This document shows, one piece after another, positions 29,254-37,463 of a DNA stretch of 64,000 nucleotides. Position 1 is the stretch's first letter, and the number at the start of each line of letters is the position of its first letter. The DNA is taken from positions 1 to 64,000 of the forward strand of contig CADEFN010000013.1 in assembly GCA_902826615.1 (NCBI GenBank). The letters run 5' to 3'. A program made the translations under genes and the position numbers. The notes beneath the pieces are model-generated. The model was not told the origin of the DNA and searched no databases. It saw only the letters and a list, made by a program, of their open reading frames with translations. Source of the stretch: an uncultured Gemmatimonadota bacterium. Its GTDB lineage: Bacteria > Gemmatimonadota > Gemmatimonadetes > Gemmatimonadales > Gemmatimonadaceae.

Positions 29254-31203
29254 TCAGGCGACGACATACGCTTCCATGGCGAAGTACTCGGCAAGGCCGA
29301 GCTGGTTGAGAATGCGGGCAGTGTCCTTGTTGCGGCTCTCGACTCGCTGCCAGAACTCCCGGTTGTCCTGGCCGGGGAAGGGAGCCGAGTCCTTCTGGGA
29401 CTGGTGCTTGAAAATGGCTTGAATCTTCCGGTGCAGTTCATCTTGTGAGAGCGGCACCAGCCAGGTGGCATCGGTCACCGGCCACTCCTGCCATGCGCCG
29501 CGATACAGCCACACCTGGGGCATGGGATTGACCGTGCCGGCCGCCTTGATCTCGCCTAACGCCTTTTCGATGGCGTCCTTGCACAGGCGATGGGTGCCAT
29601 GCGGGTCCGAGAGATCACCGGCGACAAAGACGTAGGCCGGGCGCAGCTCTTCGATCAGGTGACGCACGATCGCCACATCGCGAGGACCAATGGGATCCTT
29701 CCGCACCTTGCCCGTCTGGTAAAACGGGAGGTTGAGAAAGCGTGCGTTCTGCTCGGAAAGGCCCATCGTCTGAATGCCGCTCACCGCCTCCGACTCCCGG
29801 ATGACCCGCTTGATGTCGAGGATCTCCTGCGTGTCGACGTCGTCGGCCTGTTTGGCGTCGAGAAAGGCGGTCACTCGTGCCTGCATCGCGCGCACACCCT
29901 CGGTGTCGTGAGAGCGGGCCTCGGCGAGGCGGGCGAGGAAGTCGACGTACCGGCGCACATCGTGGTCGAAGACGGCGATGTTTCCACTCGTCATGTAGGC
30001 CACGGTGATGTCGTTGCCGTTTTCGGCGAGTTTGCCAAGGATGCCACCCATCGAGATGACGTCGTCGTCAGGATGAGGTGAGAAGCAGAGGATTCGCTCC
30101 TTTGTGGGAAGTTTGGAGCGGCCGCGAATTTTGGCGCCGAGCCGCTGAAAGACTTCCCCATTCACCGCACCGGCAGAGCCATGTTTGGCCACCAGCGATG
30201 ACAGATGATGCTCGGTGTAGTCCGCCTGCGTGAGTTTGAGAATGGCGCGCTGGCAGGTGAGCGAGAGCCACACCACGGCACGTTCAGTCAGTTCGGCGGT
30301 CCACTCCACGGCGTCGAGCAGCCACGGGGTGGCGACACGCGTGAGATTGGCACCGGCCGCGCTGTCGACGAAGAAGGTGCAATTCGGGTGGCCTTGCAGA
30401 AAGGTGGCGGCCACCTGCAGATCCACTTCGCCTTCAACGGCGCGGCGCACAATGGCCGCCTTGTGTTCGCCGGTAGCGATGATGGCGATCTCTCGAGCGG
30501 CGCGAATAGTAGCGATTCCCATCGTGACAGCCTGACGCGGCACATTCGCCTCGCCATAGAAGTCCGCGGCCGCATCCCGCCGAGTGACGAGATCGAGGGT
30601 GATCCGGCGCGTGCGGCTCTGGGCGCTGGACCCCGGTTCGTTGAAGCCGATGTGGCCCGTCTTGCCGATGCCAAGTATCTGGAAGTCGATGCCACCGGCC
30701 GCCGCGATCGCGGCTTCGTAGGCTTCACACTCGCTGGCGAGCGCGCTCTCCGACACGTCGCCGCGCGGGATGTGCACGCTGGCGCGATCGATGTCCACGT
30801 GGTCGAAGAAGTTCTCCCACATGTAGCGGTGGTACGAATGCAGGCTCGACGGATGCATCGGGTAGTACTCGTCGAGGTTGAACGTCACCACGTTGCGGAA
30901 GGACAGCCCGGTCTCACGGTGCAGGCGAATGAGTTCGCGGTACACGCCGATCGGTGTCGAGCCTGTCGCAAGTCCGAGGACGCAGCCTCTCCCTTCAGAC
31001 TGGCGAGTGGTGATCAGGGCCGCGATACGGGTGGCGACTTCCCGGGCGATCTCTTCGTGATCCGGGAGCACCACGGTAGTGATGTGCTCATGGGGCCACG
31101 TTCGCGCCGGTGCCAAATGCGACGGCCCGCGATGTACAGACACATCGCGGGCCGCTGGCTCACGGGCGCCGGGGCTCGTGGCGCCCGGTGCCGTTTGGCT
31201 CAT
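29254..31203 (-). CDS. nagB: Glucosamine-6-phosphate deaminase fused to PIG-L/LmbE-type deacetylase domain
   Basis: 649 residues. Residues 40-330 match NagB: GLATGSTPIGVY (77-88), the catalytic Asp in FNLDEYYP (Asp111) and GHIGFNEP (183-190). The residue equivalent to E. coli Asp141 appears to be Thr182. Residues 368-649 are LmbE-like with the metal motif HPDDD (377-381) and SDPHGTH. Two-domain proteins of this kind are known in Bacteroidota. It should convert glucosamine-6-phosphate to fructose-6-phosphate plus ammonia, and may also deacetylate an N-acetyl sugar. The first 40 residues are poorly conserved and contain a 13-bp inverted repeat, so the start could lie further in. Confidence 0.88.
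   Translation of the reverse strand: MSQTAPGATSPGAREPAARDVSVHRGPSHLAPARTWPHEHITTVVLPDHEEIAREVATRIAALITTRQSEGRGCVLGLATGSTPIGVYRELIRLHRETGLSFRNVVTFNLDEYYPMHPSSLHSYHRYMWENFFDHVDIDRASVHIPRGDVSESALASECEAYEAAIAAAGGIDFQILGIGKTGHIGFNEPGSSAQSRTRRITLDLVTRRDAAADFYGEANVPRQAVTMGIATIRAAREIAIIATGEHKAAIVRRAVEGEVDLQVAATFLQGHPNCTFFVDSAAGANLTRVATPWLLDAVEWTAELTERAVVWLSLTCQRAILKLTQADYTEHHLSSLVAKHGSAGAVNGEVFQRLGAKIRGRSKLPTKERILCFSPHPDDDVISMGGILGKLAENGNDITVAYMTSGNIAVFDHDVRRYVDFLARLAEARSHDTEGVRAMQARVTAFLDAKQADDVDTQEILDIKRVIRESEAVSGIQTMGLSEQNARFLNLPFYQTGKVRKDPIGPRDVAIVRHLIEELRPAYVFVAGDLSDPHGTHRLCKDAIEKALGEIKAAGTVNPMPQVWLYRGAWQEWPVTDATWLVPLSQDELHRKIQAIFKHQSQKDSAPFPGQDNREFWQRVESRNKDTARILNQLGLAEYFAMEAYVVA
31123..31154. 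repeat. 13-bp perfect inverted repeat in the 5' part of nagB
   Basis: CGGCCCGCGATGT (31123-31135) and its exact complement (31142-31154) flank a 6-nt spacer. It lies in codons about 17-27 of the nagB frame as I start it. It is a strong hairpin on either strand, without a T-run. Confidence 0.8.
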
Positions 31204-31209
31204 GTGGTC

Positions 31210-31566
31210 TCAGGCCGAGAAGGACGACCCGCAGCCGCAGCCGCCGGTCGCGTTCGGATTCTTGAAAGTGAAACCCGAACCCTGCATCGACGAGGTGTAG
31301 TCGATGACAACCTGGTTGATGTACTGCGCCGAAAATGGGTCGACAAACATCTTGAAGCCTTCCTGGGCAATGATGTAGTCGTCTTCGGCCGGCTGGTCTT
31401 CGATGAGGAGACCGTACTTGAAGCCGCTGCAACCACCGGGTTGCACGCTCACGCGCAATCCACCGACATCGGGGGAAACGTTTTCGGCCTCCATGAAGCG
31501 CTTGACTTCAACGGCTGCGACCGGCGTGACAACGACGGAAACTTCGGGCTGTACATGAGTGCTCAC
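31210..31566 (-). CDS. erpA: Iron-sulfur cluster carrier, HesB/IscA/ErpA family
   Basis: 118 residues from GTG 31566, chosen because AGGAGG stands 4 nt before it; an upstream ATG at 31605 has no such box. The three ligand cysteines are Cys46 in QPGGCSGFKYG and Cys110/Cys112 in GGCGCGSS. It is A-type [Fe-S] carrier by sequence; ErpA versus IscA is not separable here. It is the first gene of the minus-strand group and nagB begins 6 nt after it. Confidence 0.9.
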   Translation of the reverse strand: MSTHVQPEVSVVVTPVAAVEVKRFMEAENVSPDVGGLRVSVQPGGCSGFKYGLLIEDQPAEDDYIIAQEGFKMFVDPFSAQYINQVVIDYTSSMQGSGFTFKNPNATGGCGCGSSFSA

Positions 31567-31704
31567 AGGTCCTCCTGCCCCAGGGGGCGATTCGACTGGT
31601 CTCAACTTAGTGGTCGGCTGAGGGGGCTACAAGCGGACTCCCCTTCACGGTCAGGCTGAAAAAACGGTGCGGTGCGGTTTACGCTTTCACGGGAACGCCG
31701 GAGT

Positions 31705-32919
31705 CTATTGGCCCTCGATGGCCGCGATCACCGCGTTGGCCAGCGTGGGACGTACATCGCCAATTCGACGATTCTCCCGAGTGGGGTTAACCCGGTTGGT
31801 CAGGAGGATGACAAAGACCCCCTTTCCTGGATCGATCCAGATGGACGTGCCGGTGAAGCCAGTGTGACCGAACGCCGACGGAGATAGCCGTCGGCCCCCG
31901 GAGTTGTTCCCGGTGGCGGTCTCCCAGCCCAGGCCCCGCATCGAGATCGCCCGGTCCTGGACCGTGGTGAATCGGCGGATCACGGCCGAATCGAGCACTC
32001 GGACGCCGTCGAGTTCGCCGCCACGCAGCATCATGCGGGCAAAACGTGAGAGATCAGCCCCGGAGGCGAACAACCCGGCGTGCGATGAGACCCCGCCAAG
32101 CCGCGCCGCGTTTTCATCGTGCACTTCGCCGCGGAGGTGACGCCCACGCCACGGATCCACCTCCGTTGGGGCGATGTGTTCGTGCATCGACTTGGGAGGG
32201 AGGAACATGGTGTGTCGCATGCCTAACGGTTGCCAGAGCCGACGCATGGTGTACTGCTCGAACGCCTCGCCGGACACTTTCTCCACCACCTGGCCGAGAA
32301 CGATGGCGCCGATGTCGCTGTAGACCATCCGCGTTCCGGGAGCGGCCTCGAGCGGGGTCGCGAGGGCCAGCCGGATCGCTGCGTCCCGGGTTTCGGTTTC
32401 CTTGTAGAACGGTCGCCAGGATGGGAGTCCCGAGGAATGCGTCAGGAGGTCTCGAACTCGAACCTTCTCCTTGTTGGCCCCGGTGAAGGCCGGCAGGTAC
32501 CGCTGAACCGGGGCGTCGATATCAACCTTGCCCTCAGCGTTGAGTTGCATGAGGGCGCTGGTCAGCGCGATCACTTTTGTCAGTGAGGCCAGGTCGTACA
32601 TCGTGGCGTCCGTAACTGGCGGGGAGCCGCCCGCCCAATCGAGTGTCCCGACGCCGACGTTCGCCACAACCCCGTCTCGGGTTCCCACAATGGCCACGGC
32701 TCCCGGGAAAGCGCTGTCTCGGCGCGCCTTGGTGAGGACGTCGAGGAGTGCCGAGCGTACCCGGTCAGCGCTGATCCCGCGGGCGCTCAGCGCCTCGGTC
32801 GGCGCAAGTGTGAGCTCGGTCGCCGGGATCTGGGCCGTAGCGCGGCAGGCGGATGCGAGAACCCAGGCCGCGGCGAGGGCGGTCGAGCGGAGTGGGAATA
32901 TTGGATTCATGATCTTCAT
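31705..32919 (-). CDS. Exported serine hydrolase, class C beta-lactamase/DD-peptidase family
   Basis: 404 residues from ATG 32919 (ATG 32910 is nearly equivalent; neither has a Shine-Dalgarno sequence). A signal peptide ends near residue 29. The nucleophile motif is SLTK (Ser112, Lys115), then YSD (Tyr200) and FGHTGFTG for the third motif. Close relatives are esterases, D-aminopeptidases or beta-lactamases; in Bacteroidota similar domains are fused to GH3 hexosaminidases. Its position beside amino-sugar genes suggests cell-wall turnover (inference). It contains one CGTTAGGC octamer. Confidence 0.85.
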   Translation of the reverse strand: MKIMNPIFPLRSTALAAAWVLASACRATAQIPATELTLAPTEALSARGISADRVRSALLDVLTKARRDSAFPGAVAIVGTRDGVVANVGVGTLDWAGGSPPVTDATMYDLASLTKVIALTSALMQLNAEGKVDIDAPVQRYLPAFTGANKEKVRVRDLLTHSSGLPSWRPFYKETETRDAAIRLALATPLEAAPGTRMVYSDIGAIVLGQVVEKVSGEAFEQYTMRRLWQPLGMRHTMFLPPKSMHEHIAPTEVDPWRGRHLRGEVHDENAARLGGVSSHAGLFASGADLSRFARMMLRGGELDGVRVLDSAVIRRFTTVQDRAISMRGLGWETATGNNSGGRRLSPSAFGHTGFTGTSIWIDPGKGVFVILLTNRVNPTRENRRIGDVRPTLANAVIAAIEGQ

Positions 32920-33037
32920 GATCTGGGACTGACGTCGATTGGCGGGCTCTTCGGACGCCGAGCGCGGGTACGAATTGCGGACGGGCCGAATGGGCTCACG
33001 AAGGGTATACTTGGTGTCGCACTTACCAATACCCCAC

Positions 33038-33379
33038 ATGCGATCCATGCGCCTCTCGCTCGCCTTGCTCCTGATGATTTCGGCCGTCGCCTGCTCCAGG
33101 AAGGTGGTGGTCACCACGCCAGGAAATCCTGCTGCAAATGCGCCAACCCTCAAGGTGACGAATAACGCCGCCCAGTCGGTTACGGTGTACTACACGGTCG
33201 CTGGGGGGAGCGAGGTGCTCATTGGTCAGGTGCCCGCCAACTCGACTCAGGTGCTCAGTGTAAATGGCGTGGTGAAGGGGACCATGGTGCGGTTGCGCGC
33301 TGGTTTGGCTGACGGTTCTCGCTCGTACACCCGCGACAGTGTCACGCTGGAGGGAGTGTTCGAGTGGCAGGTGCCCTGA
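33038..33379 (+). CDS. Small lipoprotein of unknown function
   Basis: 113 residues from ATG 33038 (ATG 33047 also possible). A basic start, a hydrophobic core and the lipobox SAVAC give a lipoprotein signal ending at the cysteine near residue 19. The mature part is beta-rich with two similar halves around VTVYYTVAGGSEVLIGQVP. Not recognised as a family member. It stands alone between a divergent hydrolase gene and a phospholipid gene. A TATACT box lies 27 nt before the start. Confidence 0.7.
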   Translation: MRSMRLSLALLLMISAVACSRKVVVTTPGNPAANAPTLKVTNNAAQSVTVYYTVAGGSEVLIGQVPANSTQVLSVNGVVKGTMVRLRAGLADGSRSYTRDSVTLEGVFEWQVP

Positions 33380-33495
33380 CGGGGATGAGGGTTGTTCAGG
33401 GGCACTAACCCACGTAATTTCACGGACTTCCTCCATTTCGCCGTTGCCGGGAAAGGGCCGCCTTCAGGTCCTGCCGGTCCTCCCACCGCCAGTCC

Positions 33496-34209
33496 ATGGT
33501 CACACTCTGGGAAGCCATAAAGCGCGGCTACTTGCGTGTGATTGCCCCGGTCGCCGACTGGATGGTTGCCCACCGCATCAGTCCCAACAAGATCACAACC
33601 GTTGGGACCCTGTGCTCCATGGTGGCTGGCGTGATCTACGCCTGGGGCCATATCTCGATTGCCGGGTGGGTGCTGGGTCTGACGGCTCTCTTCGATGTGC
33701 TGGACGGGACGGTAGCGCGAAGGACGGGCCGGTCGACGGTGTTCGGCGCTTTCTACGACTCCACGCTCGACCGCGTAGCCGACGGTGCAGTACTGGGCGG
33801 CCTGATTGTTTTTTTCGCGCGTAATGACGTGCACCACAGTGTGCCGAGCTGGACATCGACGCCGATGGTCGGTGTGTTGCTGATGGGAGTCATCGGGACA
33901 TTCCTCACATCGTACACTCGTGCCCGTGCCGAAAGCCTGGGCATTGATGCGAAAGTCGGAATGCTCCAGCGTCCCGAGCGCGTGACGCTCCTTTCGGCGC
34001 CCCAGGCCTTTTTCGGGCTCGCCCTCAATGGCTGGGTCCTGATTTTCATCTGTGTGTTGTTGTCAGTCACGGCCTGGATCACGGCCATCCAGCGCATTGC
34101 CTTCGTGTATCGTGTGACGAAAACACTTCCGGACGGTGTGGCGCCGGCCGATACGGTCGCCGTGGCCGACGCCGCCGCGCCGTCAGTGACGCCAACTTTC
34201 TCTCGTTAG
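33496..34209 (+). CDS. CDP-alcohol phosphatidyltransferase, probable inositol-lipid synthase
   Basis: 237 residues with about six membrane helices. The full family motif is present: Asp70-Gly71, Ala74-Arg75, Gly84, Asp88 and Asp92 (DGTVARRTGRS, then GAFYDSTLD). The enzyme joins a CDP-diacylglycerol to an alcohol. The next gene makes inositol-1-phosphate, so phosphatidylinositol-phosphate synthase is the most economical call (inference from context); a PgsA-type glycerol-phosphate enzyme is the main alternative. The last 30 residues are an Ala/Val/Pro-rich tail. Confidence 0.82.
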   Translation: MVTLWEAIKRGYLRVIAPVADWMVAHRISPNKITTVGTLCSMVAGVIYAWGHISIAGWVLGLTALFDVLDGTVARRTGRSTVFGAFYDSTLDRVADGAVLGGLIVFFARNDVHHSVPSWTSTPMVGVLLMGVIGTFLTSYTRARAESLGIDAKVGMLQRPERVTLLSAPQAFFGLALNGWVLIFICVLLSVTAWITAIQRIAFVYRVTKTLPDGVAPADTVAVADAAAPSVTPTFSR

Positions 34210-34235
34210 TCACCCCTCCTCCAGCTCTCAACATC

Positions 34236-35573
34236 GTGCAGGGTTCGACGTCCTCGACACCTCGTGTCGCCATTACGCCCGCGACGGGCAAGCTCGGCAT
34301 TCTCACTCCCGGCCTCGGTGCCGTGGCGACCACGTTCATGGCTGGCGTCGAAAGTGTGCGACGTGGACTGACCAAGCCGGTTGGTTCGCTCACGCAGCTC
34401 TCGACCATTCGCCTCGGCAAGCGTACCGAAGGGCGGTCCCCGCTCATCAAGGACTTCGTTCCGCTCTACGACCTCAAGAACATCGTGTTCGGCGCGTGGG
34501 ACCCGATTGCCGACGACGCGTACACCGCCGCCAAGAAGGCCGGTGTGCTGGAAGACAGGGACCTCGAGCCTCTCAAGGATTTCCTCTCGTCGATCGTGCC
34601 GATGAAGGCGGTCTTCGAGTCGCGGTATGTCACGCGCCTCACCAACACCACCAACGTCAAGACAGGCACCTCAAAGCGCGATCTCGGTGAACAGCTGCGC
34701 CAGGACATTCGTGACTTCAAGGCGAAGAACGGATGCGATCGTGTGGTGGCGGTCTGGTGTGCGTCCACCGAAGCCTTCATCAAGCCCGGTGCGGTGCATG
34801 CCACGGTCGAAGCCTTCGAAAAGGCGATGGCCGAGAGCCACGACGAAATCACTCCGTCCATGCTGTACGCCTGGGCATGCATCATGGAGGGCGTGCCGTA
34901 TTGCAATGGTGCCCCCAACCTCGCGGTCGACACGCCGGCGCTCATTCAGCTGGCCAACGAGAAGGGTGTGCCGATCTCGGGCAAGGACTTCAAGACCGGT
35001 CAGACGTGGATGAAGACCGTCATCGCCCCGGGGCTCAAGGCGCGCATGCTCGGTCTGGCGGGCTGGTACTCGACGAACATTCTGGGGAACCGCGATGGCG
35101 AGGTGCTCGACGATCCGGCCTCGTTCAAGACGAAGGAAGAGTCCAAACTCTCCGTGCTGCACACCATCCTGCAGCCCGAAGTTTACCCGGACCTGTACAA
35201 GGACTTCTCGCACGTGGTGCGGATCAACTACTACCCGCCGCGTGGCGACAACAAGGAAGGATGGGACAACATCGACATCGTGGGGTGGATGGGCTACCCT
35301 ATGCAGATCAAGGTCAACTTCCTCTGCCGCGACTCGATTCTGGCCGCGCCAATTGTCCTCGATCTTGCGTTGTTCTCTGACTTTGCCATGCGCGCCGGCA
35401 TGAAGGGGATCCAGGAATGGCTATCGTTCTACTACAAGAGCCCGATGGCGGCTCCCGGGCTGCAGCCCGAGCACGATCTCTTCATTCAGCAGACCAAGCT
35501 GAAGAACACACTCCGTCACCTGATGGGCGAAGACCAGATCACGCATCTGGGGCTGGAGTACTACGCCTCGTGA
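34236..35573 (+). CDS. ino1: myo-Inositol-1-phosphate synthase
   Basis: 445 residues from GTG 34236. The sequence matches the family throughout: GILTPGLGAVATTFMAGVE (NAD-binding), NTTNVKTGTSKRDL, ISGKDFKTGQTWMKT, GWYSTNILGNRDGEVL and DNIDIVGWMGYPMQIKV, which holds substrate-site residues. It converts glucose-6-phosphate to inositol-1-phosphate using NAD+. It lies 26 nt after the phosphatidyltransferase. Inositol lipids are uncommon in bacteria outside actinobacteria, so this pair is informative. Confidence 0.95.
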   Translation: MQGSTSSTPRVAITPATGKLGILTPGLGAVATTFMAGVESVRRGLTKPVGSLTQLSTIRLGKRTEGRSPLIKDFVPLYDLKNIVFGAWDPIADDAYTAAKKAGVLEDRDLEPLKDFLSSIVPMKAVFESRYVTRLTNTTNVKTGTSKRDLGEQLRQDIRDFKAKNGCDRVVAVWCASTEAFIKPGAVHATVEAFEKAMAESHDEITPSMLYAWACIMEGVPYCNGAPNLAVDTPALIQLANEKGVPISGKDFKTGQTWMKTVIAPGLKARMLGLAGWYSTNILGNRDGEVLDDPASFKTKEESKLSVLHTILQPEVYPDLYKDFSHVVRINYYPPRGDNKEGWDNIDIVGWMGYPMQIKVNFLCRDSILAAPIVLDLALFSDFAMRAGMKGIQEWLSFYYKSPMAAPGLQPEHDLFIQQTKLKNTLRHLMGEDQITHLGLEYYAS

Positions 35574-36001
35574 GACGCGTCGTCGCGGTGATGCTCGCGG
35601 GGGCACTGCTGTCCTGTGCCCCCAAGGGAGACCAGCCGCACCAGCGGCTGCTCACGGACAACTACGCCATGCAGGTGTGGATGGAGCCCTCGCCGCCGCG
35701 CGCACTGGAGGAGATCACCTTTCGCATTGTCATCCGGGACAAGGCGTCTGGTGAGCCGATCGAAGGGGGCGAAGGGCAGATTTTCGCGACCAACGAAGAT
35801 CGCAAGAATGTCGACAACGGCTTTACCAAGGCGGCCGAGCTGGGGACGTACACCACCAAGCTGATGTTCGTCACTGCTGGCACATGGGCGGTGGGTCTGC
35901 GCTTTCGCAAGGACTCGACCACTGCCCTCGAGCGCGTGAATGACTGGATGCAGGAAGTGTATCCCGAGGTTGCCCCGGGCGAAGAAGGCAAGAAACCCTA
36001 A
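35570..36001 (+). CDS. Lipoprotein with YtkA/FixH-like beta-sandwich domain
   Basis: 143 residues from GTG 35570, overlapping the preceding stop as GTGA. The signal peptide ends in the lipobox LLSC. The remainder (ITFRIVIRDKASGEPIEGG, LGTYTTKLMFVTAGTWAVGL) resembles YtkA-like domains, which have an Ig-type fold and occur in copper or respiratory contexts. No metal-binding Met/His cluster is evident. Role unknown; co-expression with inositol-phosphate synthase is suggested by the overlap. Confidence 0.72.
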   Translation: MRRVVAVMLAGALLSCAPKGDQPHQRLLTDNYAMQVWMEPSPPRALEEITFRIVIRDKASGEPIEGGEGQIFATNEDRKNVDNGFTKAAELGTYTTKLMFVTAGTWAVGLRFRKDSTTALERVNDWMQEVYPEVAPGEEGKKP

Positions 36002-36008
36002 TCGTTCC

Positions 36009-36320
36009 ATGCGACACTTCTTTCGTACGCACATCACACCGGCCGAGGTCATGGCCTCGGCCGACGCATTCTTTGCGGGACTGGGGCTGACGACGGTGTC
36101 CTCCGCTGCACGCGAGCGGGTCTTCCGCGGCGTGGTGGGGTCCCCCGAGGTGGTGAGCCACGTGAAGCTCACGGCAAAGCCCGAGGGTGGTCACTACACC
36201 TTCGTCGAGGTGCACACCGATCAGATGGGCGAAAGCCGCATTGATCGGAACGTGAAACGCTTCTTTGTCGGGCTGCATCGCGCCGACGATTCCCGACACC
36301 AGCTCGAGGCCGCGTACTGA
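36009..36320 (+). CDS. Conserved-looking small cytoplasmic protein, function unknown
   Basis: 103 residues from ATG 36009. Alternating strand and helix pattern (VSHVKLTAKPEGGHYTFVEVHTDQMGES) without membrane segments or cysteines. It abuts the E1 alpha gene directly (stop at 36320, ATG at 36321), so it is likely the first gene of that group. I do not recognise the family. Confidence 0.65.
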   Translation: MRHFFRTHITPAEVMASADAFFAGLGLTTVSSAARERVFRGVVGSPEVVSHVKLTAKPEGGHYTFVEVHTDQMGESRIDRNVKRFFVGLHRADDSRHQLEAAY

Positions 36321-37463
36321 ATGGCGGCACGACGGAAGATGGCCGACGGCACACGGCAGGAGCGCACGGCCGCCCCTTCGCCCCGCCCGTCGGATGGGCT
36401 CTCGCGGGACCAGAAGCTCGAGCTGTACTACTGGATGCGGCTGACACGCACGCTCGAGGAGCGTCTGGTGGCCCTGTATCGCCAGACCCGGGTGGTGGGT
36501 GGGCTGTTTCGCTCGTTAGGCCAGGAGGCGGATGCCGTCGGTAGCTGCTTCGCCCTGGAACGGCGCGACATCATGTCACCGCTCATCCGCAACATGGGGG
36601 CAATGCTGGTGAAGGGCGCCACCCCCCTCGAGATCCTGCGTCAGTACATGGCGAAAGGGGATTCCCCCACCCGTGGTCGCGAGCTCAACATCCACTTCGG
36701 CGATCTGGAGCGGGGGTTCATCGGGCAGATATCGCCGTTAGGCGACATGGTCCCCGTGATGGCCGGTGTGACCCTGTCGTTCCGGATGCGCGGTGAGGAC
36801 CGGGTGGGACTCGTGTACGTCGGCGATGGTGCCACCTCGACCGGGGCGTTCCACGAGGGCATCAACCTGGCCGCTGTCCAGAAATGTCCCCTGGTCGTGA
36901 TTGTCGAAAGCAATCAGTACGCGTACAGCACTCCCACCTGGAAACAGACCGCCGCAAAGCAGATGATCGACAAGGCGGTGGGGTATGGTGTGCCCGGGCT
37001 GCAAGCCGATGGTAACGACGTGCTCGCGGTGTACGACGTGACAAAGCAGGCGGTGGATCACGCCCGCGCCGGTGGTGGCGTCACCCTGGTCGAGCTGATT
37101 ACCTACCGAAGGAAAGGTCACGCCGAACACGACAACCAGTCGTATGTACCTGCGGGCGAAATCGAGCACTGGGAAAAAACGAACGACCCGATTGATCGCT
37201 ACCATGCGGTGCTGCTGAACGAACTCGGCTTCTCGCGGAACGAGGTTGACGCGGTGGACGATCGCGTGCGTGCGGAAGTGGACGCCGCCACCGAGCTGGC
37301 CGAGCAGTCGCCGCCGCCCGAACCGCTCGATGCACTTCTGGGTGTGTACGCCGACCCGCCGCAGGAAACGCCCCTCTGGTTCCGTGACGGGACTCGCGCC
37401 GCCGTCGAGAGAAACGAACGCGCCGAGGGGTGGGGCACGTGGAACAAGGGGACGGCCGAATGA
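36321..37463 (+). CDS. 2-Oxoacid dehydrogenase E1, alpha subunit
   Basis: 380 residues. The thiamine-diphosphate motif begins at GDGATSTGAFHEGINLAAVQ and ends at VESNQYA; YRRKGHAEHDN is the phosphorylation-loop region. The sequence resembles both pyruvate and branched-chain 2-oxoacid dehydrogenase E1 alpha and I cannot separate them. It overlaps the beta subunit by 4 nt. The E2 gene follows after a small membrane protein; no E3 is in the window. It contains two CGTTAGGC octamers. Confidence 0.92.
   Translation: MAARRKMADGTRQERTAAPSPRPSDGLSRDQKLELYYWMRLTRTLEERLVALYRQTRVVGGLFRSLGQEADAVGSCFALERRDIMSPLIRNMGAMLVKGATPLEILRQYMAKGDSPTRGRELNIHFGDLERGFIGQISPLGDMVPVMAGVTLSFRMRGEDRVGLVYVGDGATSTGAFHEGINLAAVQKCPLVVIVESNQYAYSTPTWKQTAAKQMIDKAVGYGVPGLQADGNDVLAVYDVTKQAVDHARAGGGVTLVELITYRRKGHAEHDNQSYVPAGEIEHWEKTNDPIDRYHAVLLNELGFSRNEVDAVDDRVRAEVDAATELAEQSPPPEPLDALLGVYADPPQETPLWFRDGTRAAVERNERAEGWGTWNKGTAE

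Noticed and set aside
30205-31659. Open frame of 484 codons on the plus strand across nagB and erpA
   Set aside because: It is opposite two well-supported genes and has no recognisable protein features.
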